DNA of 64,000 bases from Gemmiger formicilis (GTDB taxonomy: Bacteria > Bacillota > Clostridia > Oscillospirales > Ruminococcaceae), in assembly GCF_900167555.1 (NCBI RefSeq), contig NZ_FUYF01000012.1, positions 1 through 64,000 on the forward strand, read 5' to 3'. The position numbers and the translations under genes were made by a program. Positions 1-8,286 of this stretch are shown here, piece by piece. Below the pieces are notes generated by a model. That model searched no databases and had not been told where the DNA came from. It saw nothing but the letters and a program-made list of their open reading frames with translations. Within the stretch, counting starts at the first letter, position 1; each line of letters opens with the position of its first letter.

Positions 1-399
1 CAATGCTCATGTACGGTAAAGAAGCAAGCAACCGAAAACAATAGATAGACCGCCAGCACTACACTATTCCGAACCAAAGACCAAAAGATAAGCATTTTGA
101 GAAAATCTAAACTTTTGGATTTTCCTACAATGCCGACTACGGCGGAATCCCTCCCACTCCTTATATATTTCTTTCTGTATACATTGAATTTGTATTTAGT
201 AAAATGCAGACAACACCACGGATCGGCTTTTGGCTGGACAATTCCAACCAAACACCGCAGCAGACAGTAGAAACCATTCTGAACGTTAGGAAGCCGGTAT
301 GATTGTTACATATAAGGGGAAGAAAAATTTCTTTTAGATACTTGTTTTCCTAAAACTGATGTGATATAATAATTCAATTCCAGAAAAGGAGTAAAAAAT
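1..399. other. Left edge region without a full gene
   Basis: AT-rich stretch upstream of tet(W). A 32-codon open frame at 204-302 on the plus strand (MQTTPRIGFWLDNS...) looks like the C-terminal tail of a longer protein, because nothing upstream continues it. It could be debris of the site where tet(W) arrived. I cannot name its family. The last 60 bases hold the tet(W) promoter, listed separately. Confidence 0.4.
342..370 (+). promoter_or_regulatory. tet(W) promoter
   Basis: TTGTTT at 342-347 and TATAAT at 365-370 with a 17-base spacer, a good sigma-A promoter. It lies 30 bases before the leader peptide start and is the only strong promoter between here and tet(W). Confidence 0.75.
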
Positions 400-423
400 A
401 TGCGGCAAGGTATTCTTAAATAA
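400..423 (+). CDS. tet(W) leader peptide MRQGILK
   Basis: A seven-codon open frame (ATG at 400, TAA at 421) preceded by an AAAAGGA ribosome binding site at 384-390. Its coding bases are one arm of an inverted repeat: 404-420 pairs with 496-513. In ribosomal-protection tetracycline resistance genes such as tet(M), translation of a short leader controls whether transcription reads through into the resistance gene. The arrangement here fits that scheme, with a drug-stalled ribosome expected to change leader RNA folding. The mechanism is inferred by analogy; the peptide, ribosome binding site and pairing are seen directly. Confidence 0.7.
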   Translation: MRQGILK

Positions 424-591
424 AACTATAATCAAATAGTGGGAACAAAGGATTATGATAGTCCCTTTTGTAGGGGCTTAGTTTTTTGTACCCAATTTAA
501 GAATACTTTTGCCTTATCAATTTTGACATATCCCCAAAAACAGCACTCACAAACAGGTGTATGCTGTATATGTGTATGTCCGCAAATTATC

Positions 592-630
592 ATCCCCAGT
601 GGTAAAAGTATTTTACTGCTGGGGATTTTT
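592..630 (+). terminator. Attenuator terminator before tet(W)
   Basis: Strong stem formed by CCCCAGTGGTAAAA (594-607) and TTTTACTGCTGGGG (611-624) with a 3-base loop, followed by a T run at 626-630. It sits between the leader peptide and tet(W), so it would stop transcription unless the upstream leader folds differently. Together with the 404-420/496-513 pairing this makes a complete transcriptional attenuator. Confidence 0.8.
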
Positions 631-664
631 ATGCCCTTCGGGGCAGTAAAGGGAGGACAATCAC

Positions 665-2584
665 ATGAAAATAATCAATATTGGAATTCTTGCCCATGTA
701 GACGCTGGAAAGACGACCTTGACGGAGAGCCTGCTATATGCCAGCGGAGCCATTTCAGAACCGGGGAGCGTCGAAAAAGGGACAACGAGGACGGACACCA
801 TGTTTTTGGAGCGGCAGCGTGGGATTACCATTCAAGCGGCAGTCACTTCCTTCCAGTGGCACAGATGTAAAGTCAACATTGTGGATACGCCCGGCCACAT
901 GGATTTTTTGGCGGAGGTGTACCGCTCTTTGGCTGTTTTAGATGGGGCCATCTTGGTGATCTCCGCTAAAGATGGCGTGCAGGCCCAGACCCGTATTCTG
1001 TTCCATGCCCTGCGGAAAATGAACATTCCCACCGTTATCTTTATCAACAAGATCGACCAGGCTGGCGTTGATTTGCAGAGCGTGGTTCAGTCTGTTCGGG
1101 ATAAGCTCTCCGCCGATATTATCATCAAGCAGACGGTGTCGCTGTCCCCGGAAATAGTCCTGGAGGAAAATACCGACATAGAAGCATGGGATGCGGTCAT
1201 CGAAAATAACGATAAATTATTGGAAAAGTATATCGCAGGAGAACCAATCAGCCGGGAAAAACTTGTGCGGGAGGAACAGCGGCGGGTTCAAGACGCCTCC
1301 CTGTTCCCGGTCTATTATGGCAGCGCCAAAAAGGGCCTTGGCATTCAACCGTTGATGGATGCGGTGACAGGGCTGTTCCAACCGATTGGGGAACAGGGGA
1401 GCGCCGCCCTATGCGGCAGCGTTTTCAAGGTGGAGTATACAGATTGCGGCCAGCGGCGTGTCTATCTACGGCTATACAGCGGAACGCTGCGCCTGCGGGA
1501 TACGGTGGCCCTGGCCGGGAGAGAAAAGCTGAAAATCACAGAGATGCGTATTCCATCCAAAGGGGAAATTGTTCGGACAGACACCGCTTATCCGGGTGAA
1601 ATTGTTATCCTTCCCAGCGACAGCGTGAGGTTAAACGATGTATTAGGGGACCCAACCCGGCTCCCTCGTAAAAGGTGGCGTGAGGACCCCCTCCCCATGC
1701 TGCGGACGTCGATTGCGCCGAAAACGGCAGCGCAAAGAGAACGGCTGCTGGACGCTCTTACGCAACTTGCGGATACTGACCCGCTTTTGCGCTGCGAGGT
1801 GGATTCCATCACCCATGAGATCATTCTTTCTTTTTTGGGCCGGGTGCAGTTGGAGGTTGTTTCCGCTTTGCTGTCGGAAAAATACAAGCTTGAAACAGTG
1901 GTAAAGGAACCCACCGTCATTTATATGGAGCGGCCGCTCAAAGCAGCCAGCCACACCATCCATATCGAGGTGCCGCCCAACCCGTTTTGGGCATCCATCG
2001 GACTGTCTGTTACACCACTCCCGCTTGGCTCCGGTGTACAATACGAGAGCCGGGTTTCGCTGGGATACTTGAACCAGAGTTTTCAAAACGCTGTCAGGGA
2101 TGGTATCCGTTACGGGCTGGAGCAGGGCTTGTTCGGCTGGAACGTAACGGACTGTAAGATTTGCTTTGAATACGGGCTTTATTACAGTCCGGTCAGCACG
2201 CCGGCGGACTTCCGCTCATTGGCCCCGATTGTATTGGAACAGGCATTGAAGGAATCAGGGACGCAACTGCTGGAACCTTATCTCTCCTTCACCCTCTATG
2301 CGCCCCGGGAATATCTTTCCAGGGCTTATCATGATGCACCGAAATACTGTGCCACCATCGAAACGGTCCAGGTAAAAAAGGATGAAGTTGTCTTTACTGG
2401 CGAGATTCCCGCCCGCTGTATACAGGCATACCGTACTGATCTGGCCTTTTACACCAACGGGCAGAGCGTATGCCTTACAGAACTGAAAGGGTATCAGGCC
2501 GCTGTCGGCAAGCCAGTCATCCAGCCCCGCCGTCCAAACAGCCGCCTGGACAAGGTGCGCTATATGTTTCAGAAGATAATGTAA
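665..2584 (+). CDS. tet(W): Tetracycline resistance ribosomal protection protein Tet(W)
   Basis: A 639-residue translational GTPase of the EF-G superfamily that binds tetracycline-blocked ribosomes and releases the drug in a GTP-dependent way. The G1 loop AHVDAGKT is at residues 10-17, the G3 motif DTPGH at 74-78 and the G4 motif NKID at 128-131; EF-G-like domains II to V follow. Length and sequence match Tet(W), which is 639 residues, rather than Tet(M) or Tet(O), as far as I can recall them. The ATG at 665 follows GGGAGG at 651-656. An intact leader/attenuator lies upstream, so expression is probably drug-inducible. The gene is the resistance cargo of the composite element. Its GC-rich codon use differs from the AT-rich genes immediately downstream, consistent with separate origins. 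Confidence 0.96.
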   Translation: MKIINIGILAHVDAGKTTLTESLLYASGAISEPGSVEKGTTRTDTMFLERQRGITIQAAVTSFQWHRCKVNIVDTPGHMDFLAEVYRSLAVLDGAILVISAKDGVQAQTRILFHALRKMNIPTVIFINKIDQAGVDLQSVVQSVRDKLSADIIIKQTVSLSPEIVLEENTDIEAWDAVIENNDKLLEKYIAGEPISREKLVREEQRRVQDASLFPVYYGSAKKGLGIQPLMDAVTGLFQPIGEQGSAALCGSVFKVEYTDCGQRRVYLRLYSGTLRLRDTVALAGREKLKITEMRIPSKGEIVRTDTAYPGEIVILPSDSVRLNDVLGDPTRLPRKRWREDPLPMLRTSIAPKTAAQRERLLDALTQLADTDPLLRCEVDSITHEIILSFLGRVQLEVVSALLSEKYKLETVVKEPTVIYMERPLKAASHTIHIEVPPNPFWASIGLSVTPLPLGSGVQYESRVSLGYLNQSFQNAVRDGIRYGLEQGLFGWNVTDCKICFEYGLYYSPVSTPADFRSLAPIVLEQALKESGTQLLEPYLSFTLYAPREYLSRAYHDAPKYCATIETVQVKKDEVVFTGEIPARCIQAYRTDLAFYTNGQSVCLTELKGYQAAVGKPVIQPRRPNSRLDKVRYMFQKIM

Positions 2585-2665
2585 CGTCTTGCGCAATGCA
2601 AGCGTTCATTGCTGGCTATTGCGAAATATCATTGATAAAATCAGTATCAGAGAGGAGAAACTATT

Positions 2666-3121
2666 TTGAACCAGGAACAGACGAATATTACAACAGGAAA
2701 GCAAATACGTCATCTGCGAACACAATTGGGAATGACACAGGAAGAACTAGCCGGGGAATTGAATGTTACCCGGCAGGCACTATCGAATTGGGAGAGAGAT
2801 GTTAATGAACCCGATTTAAATATGTTGAAAAAAATTTGCTTTCTTTTTGGAGTCAACATGGACGATTTTGCGAAGGAGGTAATAACAAAGATGGAAACAT
2901 ATGAAAAAAAGGAGAAACGACAATTTAATAAGTACGATATGGCAATTGGACTTTTTTATGGTGTTGGTATATTTCTTGGCATTGGTATTTTCTTTGTTGG
3001 CGGTTTTATGACAATGTCAGGTGCAGGGTGGGGAGCATCACTATTTGGCGGTGGCTGTTTTTCTCTTGTATTTGGCTTGATATGCCATGCAGTTATTACA
3101 TTGAGAAGAAATGACAAATGA
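2666..3121 (+). CDS. Membrane-tethered XRE-family regulator
   Basis: A 151-residue protein beginning at a TTG codon 8-9 bases after GAGGAG. Residues about 9-65 form an XRE/Cro helix-turn-helix (IRHLRTQLGMTQEELAGEL, VTRQALSNWE). A charged linker is followed by two hydrophobic segments at about 92-115 and 119-143. This is a DNA-binding domain anchored in the membrane, a layout common in Firmicutes for regulators that answer to envelope or small-molecule signals. It lies 81 bases after tet(W) and could be read through from it. The target is unknown. A second, differently arranged membrane-anchored XRE protein lies at 16499-16837. Confidence 0.8.
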   Translation: MNQEQTNITTGKQIRHLRTQLGMTQEELAGELNVTRQALSNWERDVNEPDLNMLKKICFLFGVNMDDFAKEVITKMETYEKKEKRQFNKYDMAIGLFYGVGIFLGIGIFFVGGFMTMSGAGWGASLFGGGCFSLVFGLICHAVITLRRNDK

Positions 3122-3161
3122 TGACATATCCTGCTTTCTATACTTTTCGGTAATACCGAGT

Positions 3162-3202
3162 AAAAAAAGCCGCTGCTTTTGGCTTTCCAATAGCGGCGGC
3201 TT
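3162..3202. terminator. Hairpin after the XRE gene
   Basis: AAGCCGCTGC (3167-3176) pairs imperfectly with AGCGGCGGCTT (3192-3202). A run of seven A precedes it, so it is a proper T-tailed terminator for minus-strand transcription. It may also slow plus-strand transcripts. Confidence 0.5.
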
Positions 3203-3352
3203 AATGCAAGCGGCGGCAAAGGGAAATATCCTTTGAATACCTTACAGAAGAAAAGTTTTGCAGCATTACAAAAATAAAAGCCTATACCATTTTGGAAAGA
3301 AAAGATACATAATAGTCAAGACGACAACAATCAGAAGTTATGGAGGGTAACA

Positions 3353-4120
3353 ATGGAATATAGTAAGGAAGATTTAATGGAAGCAAAAAAGCAAATTTTG
3401 GGAGTGGGAGAGAACATGGGAACAGAGGAAAGTAAAAAAATCTGGGAGGAGAACGCACAATTTTGGGATAATGCAATGGGTGACGAATCTAATGAATTTC
3501 ACAGAGAGGTAGTGCGCCCCAAAGTAACGGAACTTCTATCTCCTAATCCTGCGGATTACATTTTGGATATTGCGTGTGGCAATGGAAATTATTCTTCGTA
3601 TCTTGCACAAAGAGGTGCTTCGGTTGTCGCTTTTGATTACAGCAAAAAAATGATAGAATTGGCTAAAAGACGGCAATCACAATATGCAAAACAAATTGAA
3701 TTTTGTGTGGCGGATGCGACCGATAGAAAAAGTATATTAGAATTAAAAAGAAATCGAGCCTTTACGAAAGCAGTTTCTAATATGGCAATTATGGATATTA
3801 CGGACATTGAACCACTTCTTATGGCTGTTTATGAACTGTTGCAGGAAAGCGGAATTTTTGTCTTTGCAACGCAACACCCTTGTTTTGTCACGTTGACTGA
3901 AAAATATATGACACCGCACAGTTACTATGATATAGCGATTGAAGGGCAACCGAAAGAGCAGATTTATTATCATCGTTCCATACAAGATATTTTTAACCTT
4001 TGTTTTAGAGCTGGATTTGTCATTGATGGATTTTATGAAGAATGTTTCAAAACCAACAAAGAAATTCCTATGGTAATGATAGTAAGGCTTAAGAAGGTAA
4101 AACGTGATAGCTTAAAATAA
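3353..4120 (+). CDS. Class I SAM-dependent methyltransferase
   Basis: A 255-residue cytoplasmic methyltransferase of the Rossmann type. The SAM-binding glycine motif LDIACGNGNYSSYL is at about residues 70-83, followed by an acidic loop (VVAFDYS, about 92-98) and motif II-like CVADATD (about 119-125). The substrate is unknown; UbiE/MenG-like small-molecule methylation is most likely. Two starts are possible. ATG 3353 follows TGGAGGG and is translated as given. ATG 3416 (MGTEESKKIWEEN) also has a purine-rich GGGAGAG upstream and begins where the methyltransferase homology should begin. The first 21 residues (MEYSKEDLMEAKKQI...) resemble the start of an unrelated small protein common in such elements, so the gene looks like a start-region fusion. 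Confidence 0.8.
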   Translation: MEYSKEDLMEAKKQILGVGENMGTEESKKIWEENAQFWDNAMGDESNEFHREVVRPKVTELLSPNPADYILDIACGNGNYSSYLAQRGASVVAFDYSKKMIELAKRRQSQYAKQIEFCVADATDRKSILELKRNRAFTKAVSNMAIMDITDIEPLLMAVYELLQESGIFVFATQHPCFVTLTEKYMTPHSYYDIAIEGQPKEQIYYHRSIQDIFNLCFRAGFVIDGFYEECFKTNKEIPMVMIVRLKKVKRDSLK

Positions 4121-4159
4121 ATTCAAGTTTGTCGGGTAAATAGCAAACCCAGCCGAGCC

Positions 4160-4199
4160 AGTCAACGATAAAATGAACGCCGCTTCGCGCCGTCGTTGA
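4160..4199. other. Hairpin upstream of the broken sigma-like gene
   Basis: TCAACGA and TCGTTGA form the arms around a GC-rich centre (CGCCGCTTCGCGCCG). A second GC-rich stem (GGGGCG ... CGCCCC) follows near 4214-4262. They lie in the 170-base gap after the methyltransferase and may end its transcript, but there is no clear T run. Confidence 0.4.
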
Positions 4200-4290
4200 C
4201 AGCCCCGCCCGTCTTTGCTGGTAGGCAATCAAGGGGCGACAGCAAGGAGTACTGCCGCCCCGCACTATTATTCAGAGAGGGGGAATTTCC

Positions 4291-4713
4291 ATGACCGAAG
4301 ATGAAGCCTACAAGGTGCATATCCAGTACACATTCAATGCCTTTTGCAAGGTAGTCATTCGTCACGCAGCCATAGATAAAATCTTGAAGCTGCGCCGGAG
4401 GTGGGAACGGGAAGTTTCCCTTGATTATCTGATGAGTGAAAAGTTTGTCCAGCTTGCCGAGCCGGAGTAGCTTGAAGAATATCTTTTTACCGCCTGCGGC
4501 CAGACCGCCGTTCTGTATCATGCGGAGCTTGCCGCCGCCCTTGCCCTTTTGCCGGAGCAGACGCAGGAAGAAATTTTTCGTTACTATTTCCTGCGCCAGC
4601 CGCAGCGAGTGATCGGCGTACATATTGGCCGGACACGCAGCACAGCGGGGCGGCATATCCGGCTTGCCTTGCAGCGGTTAAGGCGGCTCATGGAGGGAAA
4701 TGACTATGAGTAA
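4291..4713 (+). pseudogene. Sigma-70-like regulator interrupted by TAG
   Basis: An open frame starts at ATG 4291 (MTEDEAYKVHIQYTF) after GAGAGGGGG, runs 59 codons and meets TAG at 4468-4470. It then stays open in the same frame for a further 80 codons to TAA at 4711. The part after the stop carries the region-4-like helix-turn-helix (LALLPEQTQEEIFRYYFLR, RTRSTAGRHIRLALQRLRRL). Length (140 codons) and order match the intact pair at 46305-46736 plus 46743-46988 in the same window. The family consists of sigma-like proteins of Tn916/CTn-type elements. Since only one base is wrong, this is either a recent nonsense mutation or a site of amber read-through; the former is more likely. Confidence 0.75.
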
Positions 4714-4903
4714 ACTTCTCCCCTATGAAACAATCGTCAAAGCCCATGAGGGCGACCCGGACGCAATCGACACCATTCTTTCCCACTATGCCGGATATAT
4801 CCGCTACTGTTCCAAAGTACACGGGAAAGTCAACGCCGAAGTTGAGGAACATATAAAGCAACAGCTCATTGCCGCCCTGTTCAAATTTCGCTTTGACCGA
4901 TAA
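4706..4903 (+). CDS. Small helix-turn-helix protein (HTH_16-like)
   Basis: A 65-residue protein starting at ATG 4706 (MSKLLPYETIVKAHEGDPD). This start is preferred over ATG 4700 because GGAGGG at 4692-4697 is then correctly spaced. It overlaps the end of the sigma-like frame by 8 bases, so the two are translationally coupled. The N-terminal pattern (PYETIVKAHEGDPDAIDTILSHYAGYI) is the element-encoded helix-turn-helix family that follows sigma-like genes in Tn916-type elements; the paralogue at 46743-46988 has the same layout. Presumed role: control of conjugation or excision genes. Confidence 0.75.
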   Translation: MSKLLPYETIVKAHEGDPDAIDTILSHYAGYIRYCSKVHGKVNAEVEEHIKQQLIAALFKFRFDR

Positions 4904-5034
4904 ACAAAGAACAAACACTGGCTGTCATTAGCGGTTTCACTCCAGCCAGTTTACAATTCATCTATTCCTAAAGGAAGCAGGTCATAGTATAATAGAACCA
5001 ACGACAAATATACTTTTAGGGGAGATATAGCAAT

Positions 5035-5226
5035 ATGAAAAGTAATAAATACTTAACTATTGGCTTATTAACAGGATTTATTGTCGGTGGTTGCATAGGT
5101 GTGTTGGCATGGGCGTTTTTGCAAAATCTTTTTGCTATTTCTATTTGTGCAGGTATCGGAATGTTGATTGGAATTGTTATAGGTACATTGATTGATTATG
5201 AAAAAAATAATCATCAAGAGAAATAG
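5035..5226 (+). CDS. Small two-segment membrane protein
   Basis: A 63-residue hydrophobic protein with two probable membrane helices (about residues 8-29 and 33-54) separated by a short loop and ending in a charged tail (DYEKNNHQEK). Both helices are glycine-rich (GLLTGFIVGGCIGV, GIGMLIGIVIG), as in small glycine-zipper membrane proteins. The ATG follows GGGGAGATATAG. Its AT-rich composition resembles the XRE and methyltransferase genes and not the GC-rich mobilization genes that follow. Function unknown. Confidence 0.6.
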   Translation: MKSNKYLTIGLLTGFIVGGCIGVLAWAFLQNLFAISICAGIGMLIGIVIGTLIDYEKNNHQEK

Positions 5227-5274
5227 AAAAAATGCACAATGCCTTAAAGGGAAAACAGGAATTTATTGTGCTAT

Positions 5275-5379
5275 CCATCATCGGGCCAACCTGACCTGAA
5301 CTTTCAAAACTGAATATCCACCGCCCATCGGCGGCCAGCGAAAGCAGTAAGTCTGAAAAAGATTTGCTGCTTTTTTCTT
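5275..5379 (+). repeat. Conserved structured leader, copy A
   Basis: About 105 bases, closely similar to copy B at 16858-16965. Shared blocks are CATCATCGGGCCA, CTTTCAAAACTGAATA, a CCGCC...GGCGG stem, and a final AGCAG...CTGCTTTTTT hairpin with a T run. Each copy lies upstream of the mobilization genes of its element (mobC/relaxase here, MobA/MobL there). The hairpin with its T run looks like a terminator, so the block could be a transcriptional attenuator or insulator for the mob operon. Confidence 0.6.
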
Positions 5380-5687
5380 TATCCGTTTGGCAAAATCGCA
5401 AAGTCATCCGTAGTAGGTAGGTGAAGCCGGAAACAAAAAATTTTCTGCGGCGGTAGCCAAATCTGCATTTTCTGTATTTCTAAGGCAAAGGAAAATTTGA
5501 GAAAATTCCCGGCAAGCGGGTAGCTGGCGGCCTTTGAAATGTATCTTTAGCGGAAAGAAAGAACTGCGGGTAAAAATCGCCCCACGCCGTAAGATTTTTG
5601 CAGAAATCCGGCCAAAACAGGCGGCAGCTATACGAGTAGTAAGTGCAAGGGGAAATCTACGGCTTACTTAGAGCAAGTTTCTACCAC

Positions 5688-5790
5688 GGTGCCAAAATCC
5701 GCAATTCTGCGGTTTTGCCCCTCGCGGGAAACTTGTTGGGGAGTGCCTTCCCCAAACCCTGCTATGCGGCTTACGCCGCAAAAATATTTC
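5688..5790 (+). other. oriT: Candidate origin of transfer of element A
   Basis: Two inverted repeats in tandem: AAAATCCGCA/TGCGGTTTT around 5694-5716, and TTGGGGA/TCCCCAA with a 6-base loop at 5736-5755. The second includes CTTGTTGGGGAGT, almost identical to CTTGCTGGGGAGT found upstream of the minus-strand mobC at 39807. Position directly before mobC and the relaxase, the inverted repeats, and sharing of the motif with a second relaxase locus all fit oriT. The nick base cannot be assigned. Confidence 0.5.
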
Positions 5791-5872
5791 TGTCCGGCAG
5801 ACAGGAAATGCCCCGAAAATAGCTAACAGACCAGCCCATTTTTTGTGATAAGTGAAAGGAGGTTTACAGCCC

Positions 5873-6271
5873 ATGCCGAAGCGATACAACACCCCCCACC
5901 GCAGCCATGTTGTGAAAACCCGGCTGACCGATGAAGAATACGCCGACTTCACAGAACGGCTTGCGCCCTATGGTATCAGTCAGTCCGAATTTCTCCGGCA
6001 GGCCATCCGGCGCACTACCATACGCCCCGTACTCCATGTGTCGTCAGTCAATGACGAGCTGCTCTCCGCTGTCGGGAAGCTCACAGCCGAGTACGGCAGG
6101 ATTGGCGGCAATCTCAACCAGATTGCCCGCACCCTCAACGAGTGGCATAGCCCCTACCCGGCTATGGCAAAGGAATTGCGGGAAGCGGCCGCCGACCTTG
6201 CCGCCCTCAAGTATGAAGTCCTAAAGAAAGTAGGTGACGCCGTTGGCAACACTCAAGCATTTAGGCTCTAA
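5873..6271 (+). CDS. mobC: MobC-like relaxosome accessory protein
   Basis: A 132-residue protein that should bind the transfer origin and help the relaxase open the strands. The N-terminus carries a ribbon-helix-helix-like stretch (VVKTRLTDEEYADFTERLAPYGISQSEFLRQAI, about residues 13-45), and the MobC signature (GRIGGNLNQIARTLNE, about 78-93) follows. ATG 5873 is preceded by AAAGGAGGT at 5855-5863; the upstream GTG at 5852 lies inside the ribosome binding site and is rejected. It overlaps the relaxase gene by 38 bases, so the two are coupled. Confidence 0.85.
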   Translation: MPKRYNTPHRSHVVKTRLTDEEYADFTERLAPYGISQSEFLRQAIRRTTIRPVLHVSSVNDELLSAVGKLTAEYGRIGGNLNQIARTLNEWHSPYPAMAKELREAAADLAALKYEVLKKVGDAVGNTQAFRL

Positions 6272-7910
6272 GAACGCCGACTACGGAGCCGCCGAACAAT
6301 ACCTGCTCTTTGAGCATGACGAATTTACTATGAAGCCCGTCCTTGATGAAAACGGCAGGCTTATCCCCCGTGAGGATTATCGCTTGTCCACGCTGAACTG
6401 CGGCGGCGAGGATTTTGCCGTTGCGTGTATGCGCTCCAATCTCCGCTATGAGAAAAATCAGCGGCGGGAGGATGTGAAAAGCCACCACTATATCATCAGC
6501 TTTGACCCACGGGACGGGCCGGACAACGGCCTGACCGTAGACCGGGCGCAGGCGTTGGGGGAGCAATTCTGTAAAGAGCATTTCCCCGGCCATCAGGCCC
6601 TTGTCTGCACCCACCCGGACGGGCATAACCACAGCGGCAACATCCATGTGCATATCGTCATTAACAGCCTGCGGATAGAGGAAGTGCCGTTCCTGCCCTA
6701 CATGGACAGGCCAGCGGACACGAAAGCCGGGTGCAAGCACCGCTGCACCGACGCAGCCCTACGCTACTTCAAGTCCGAGGTCATGGAGATGTGCCACCGG
6801 GAAGGACTTTACCAAATCGACCTCTTGAACGGCAGCAAGAACCGTGTCACAGACCGGGAATATTGGGCGCAGAAAAAGGGACAGGCCGCACTGGACAAGC
6901 AGAACGCCCCCATGATTGCAGGCGGTATCACGCCCCGGCAGACCAAGTTTGAAACGAACAAGGAGAAGCTGCGGCAGACCCTACGGAAAGCCCTTGCCAC
7001 CGCTGCCAGCTTTGACGAGTTTTCCTCTCTGCTGTTGCGGGAGGGTGTGACCGTCAAGGAGAGCCGGGGGCGGCTGTCCTACCTCACGCCAGACAGGACG
7101 AAGCCTATCACCGCCCGGAAGCTGGGCGGCGACTTTGACCGCACCGCCGTCCTTGCCGTTTTGGAGCAGAACGCCCAGAGGGGCGTAACGGTTCGCTACA
7201 CCCCGCAGCACCAAGCCGCCAGAGCCGCCGAACAGACCGCAGCCATACCCGAATACCTACACGCCGGGAAAGGCCGCTTACAGGGCGAAAAGACAGGGAA
7301 AATCGACCCCAGACAGGACAGTGTGCAGCGGCTTGTGGACATTGAGCAGAAGATGGCCGAGGGCAAGGGCAAAGGCTATGAACGATGGGCGAAGATACAC
7401 AATCTGAAACAGGCCGCCAAGACCCTGACCATCTACCAACAGTACGGCTTTTCTTCCCCGGAACAGCTTGAAGCCGCCGTTGCTACCGCCTATCAGGAAA
7501 TGCGCCAGACCAGCGGCGAACTGAAAGCACTGGAAACGAAGCTGCAAGGGAAAAGGGAGTTGCGGCAACAGGTACTTGCCTATGCCAAGACCAAGCCCAT
7601 CCGCGAGGGGCTGAAAGCGCAGAAATCCGAGAAAGCCCGCGCCGCATACCGCCAGGCAAACGAGAGCGATTTTATCATAGCCGAAGCCGCCGCCCGGTAT
7701 TTCAAGGCACAGGGGCTTACCAAGCTGCCCGGCCGAAAAGCGTTGCAGGCCGAGATCGAGCAGCTTATCTCCGAGAAAGACGGCCTGTACAACACCTATC
7801 ACGAACAGAAGCAGCGGTTCAGGGAGTTGCAGACCGTCAAGCGGAACATCGACCAGATTTTGCGCCGGGAAGAGCCGCACCGCAGAAAGGAGCAGAGCCA
7901 TGAACGATAA
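6234..7910 (+). CDS. Relaxase/mobilization nuclease of element A
   Basis: A 558-residue HUH relaxase that would nick one strand at oriT, stay bound to the 5' end and lead the strand into the recipient. The metal-binding histidines are in HPDGHNHSGNIHVHIVINSL (about residues 126-145). An upstream histidine pair (KSHHYIISFDP) and an N-terminal YLLFEH segment complete the catalytic domain (about 1-230). The rest is a long charged helical tail. The start is GTG 6234 inside mobC; a weak AAAGAAAG lies before it. This is the MOBP-type relaxase found in Tn1549/Tn4451-like gut elements, distinct from the MobA/MobL-type at 17024. Confidence 0.88.
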   Translation: MTPLATLKHLGSKNADYGAAEQYLLFEHDEFTMKPVLDENGRLIPREDYRLSTLNCGGEDFAVACMRSNLRYEKNQRREDVKSHHYIISFDPRDGPDNGLTVDRAQALGEQFCKEHFPGHQALVCTHPDGHNHSGNIHVHIVINSLRIEEVPFLPYMDRPADTKAGCKHRCTDAALRYFKSEVMEMCHREGLYQIDLLNGSKNRVTDREYWAQKKGQAALDKQNAPMIAGGITPRQTKFETNKEKLRQTLRKALATAASFDEFSSLLLREGVTVKESRGRLSYLTPDRTKPITARKLGGDFDRTAVLAVLEQNAQRGVTVRYTPQHQAARAAEQTAAIPEYLHAGKGRLQGEKTGKIDPRQDSVQRLVDIEQKMAEGKGKGYERWAKIHNLKQAAKTLTIYQQYGFSSPEQLEAAVATAYQEMRQTSGELKALETKLQGKRELRQQVLAYAKTKPIREGLKAQKSEKARAAYRQANESDFIIAEAAARYFKAQGLTKLPGRKALQAEIEQLISEKDGLYNTYHEQKQRFRELQTVKRNIDQILRREEPHRRKEQSHER

Positions 7911-8286
7911 GCCGTCCCGCATGGACTACCGCCAGCACCAGGCAGCCCGCCGCCTTGTGCATGAGTGCTGTAACTACGACGAGGGGAACTGCCTGCTGTT
8001 AGACGACGGGGAGCCTTGCGTGTGCGTCCAGAGCATTTCCTATTCCCTCATGTGCCGCTGGTTCCGTGTGGCTGTCCTGCCCCTTGACGGGGAGCTGGCC
8101 GCAGCCCTCTTGTACCGGGGGAGCCGGAAACGCTGCGCGGTCTGCGGGGCGGCCTTTGTCCCCAAATCCAACCGGGGGAAATACTGCCCCGGCTGCGCCG
8201 GGTGCATGAAGAAACGCAAAGCCGCCGAGAGAAAGCGGAAACAAAGGCAGAAATGTCACGCTTTAGAGCCTTTCAAACCCGCATAA
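7900..8286 (+). CDS. Cysteine-rich VLP-domain protein
   Basis: A 128-residue protein overlapping the relaxase end by 11 bases, with ATG 7900 after AAGGAG. It has two cysteine clusters: ECCNYDEGNCLLLDDGEPCVC (about residues 24-44) and CAVCGAAFVPKSNRGKYCPGC (about 79-99), the second typical of a zinc ribbon. A basic tail follows (KKRKAAERKRKQRQK). This is the cysteine-rich VLP family that regularly follows the relaxase in these elements. The basic tail suggests nucleic-acid binding. The exact role is unknown. Confidence 0.8.
   Translation: MNDKPSRMDYRQHQAARRLVHECCNYDEGNCLLLDDGEPCVCVQSISYSLMCRWFRVAVLPLDGELAAALLYRGSRKRCAVCGAAFVPKSNRGKYCPGCAGCMKKRKAAERKRKQRQKCHALEPFKPA

Larger units (their letters stand above)
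5227..5872. other. Gene-free region before mobC
   Basis: About 650 bases without a convincing gene. They contain repeat copy A (5275-5379) and an oriT-like region (about 5688-5790), listed separately. The rest has scattered GC-rich stems only. I take it as the control and transfer-origin region of mobilizable element A. Confidence 0.55.

Noticed and set aside
4162-4656. 164-codon open frame on the minus strand
   Set aside because: It is the antisense of the TAG-interrupted sigma-like gene; the plus-strand reading carries the recognisable helix-turn-helix and a ribosome binding site.
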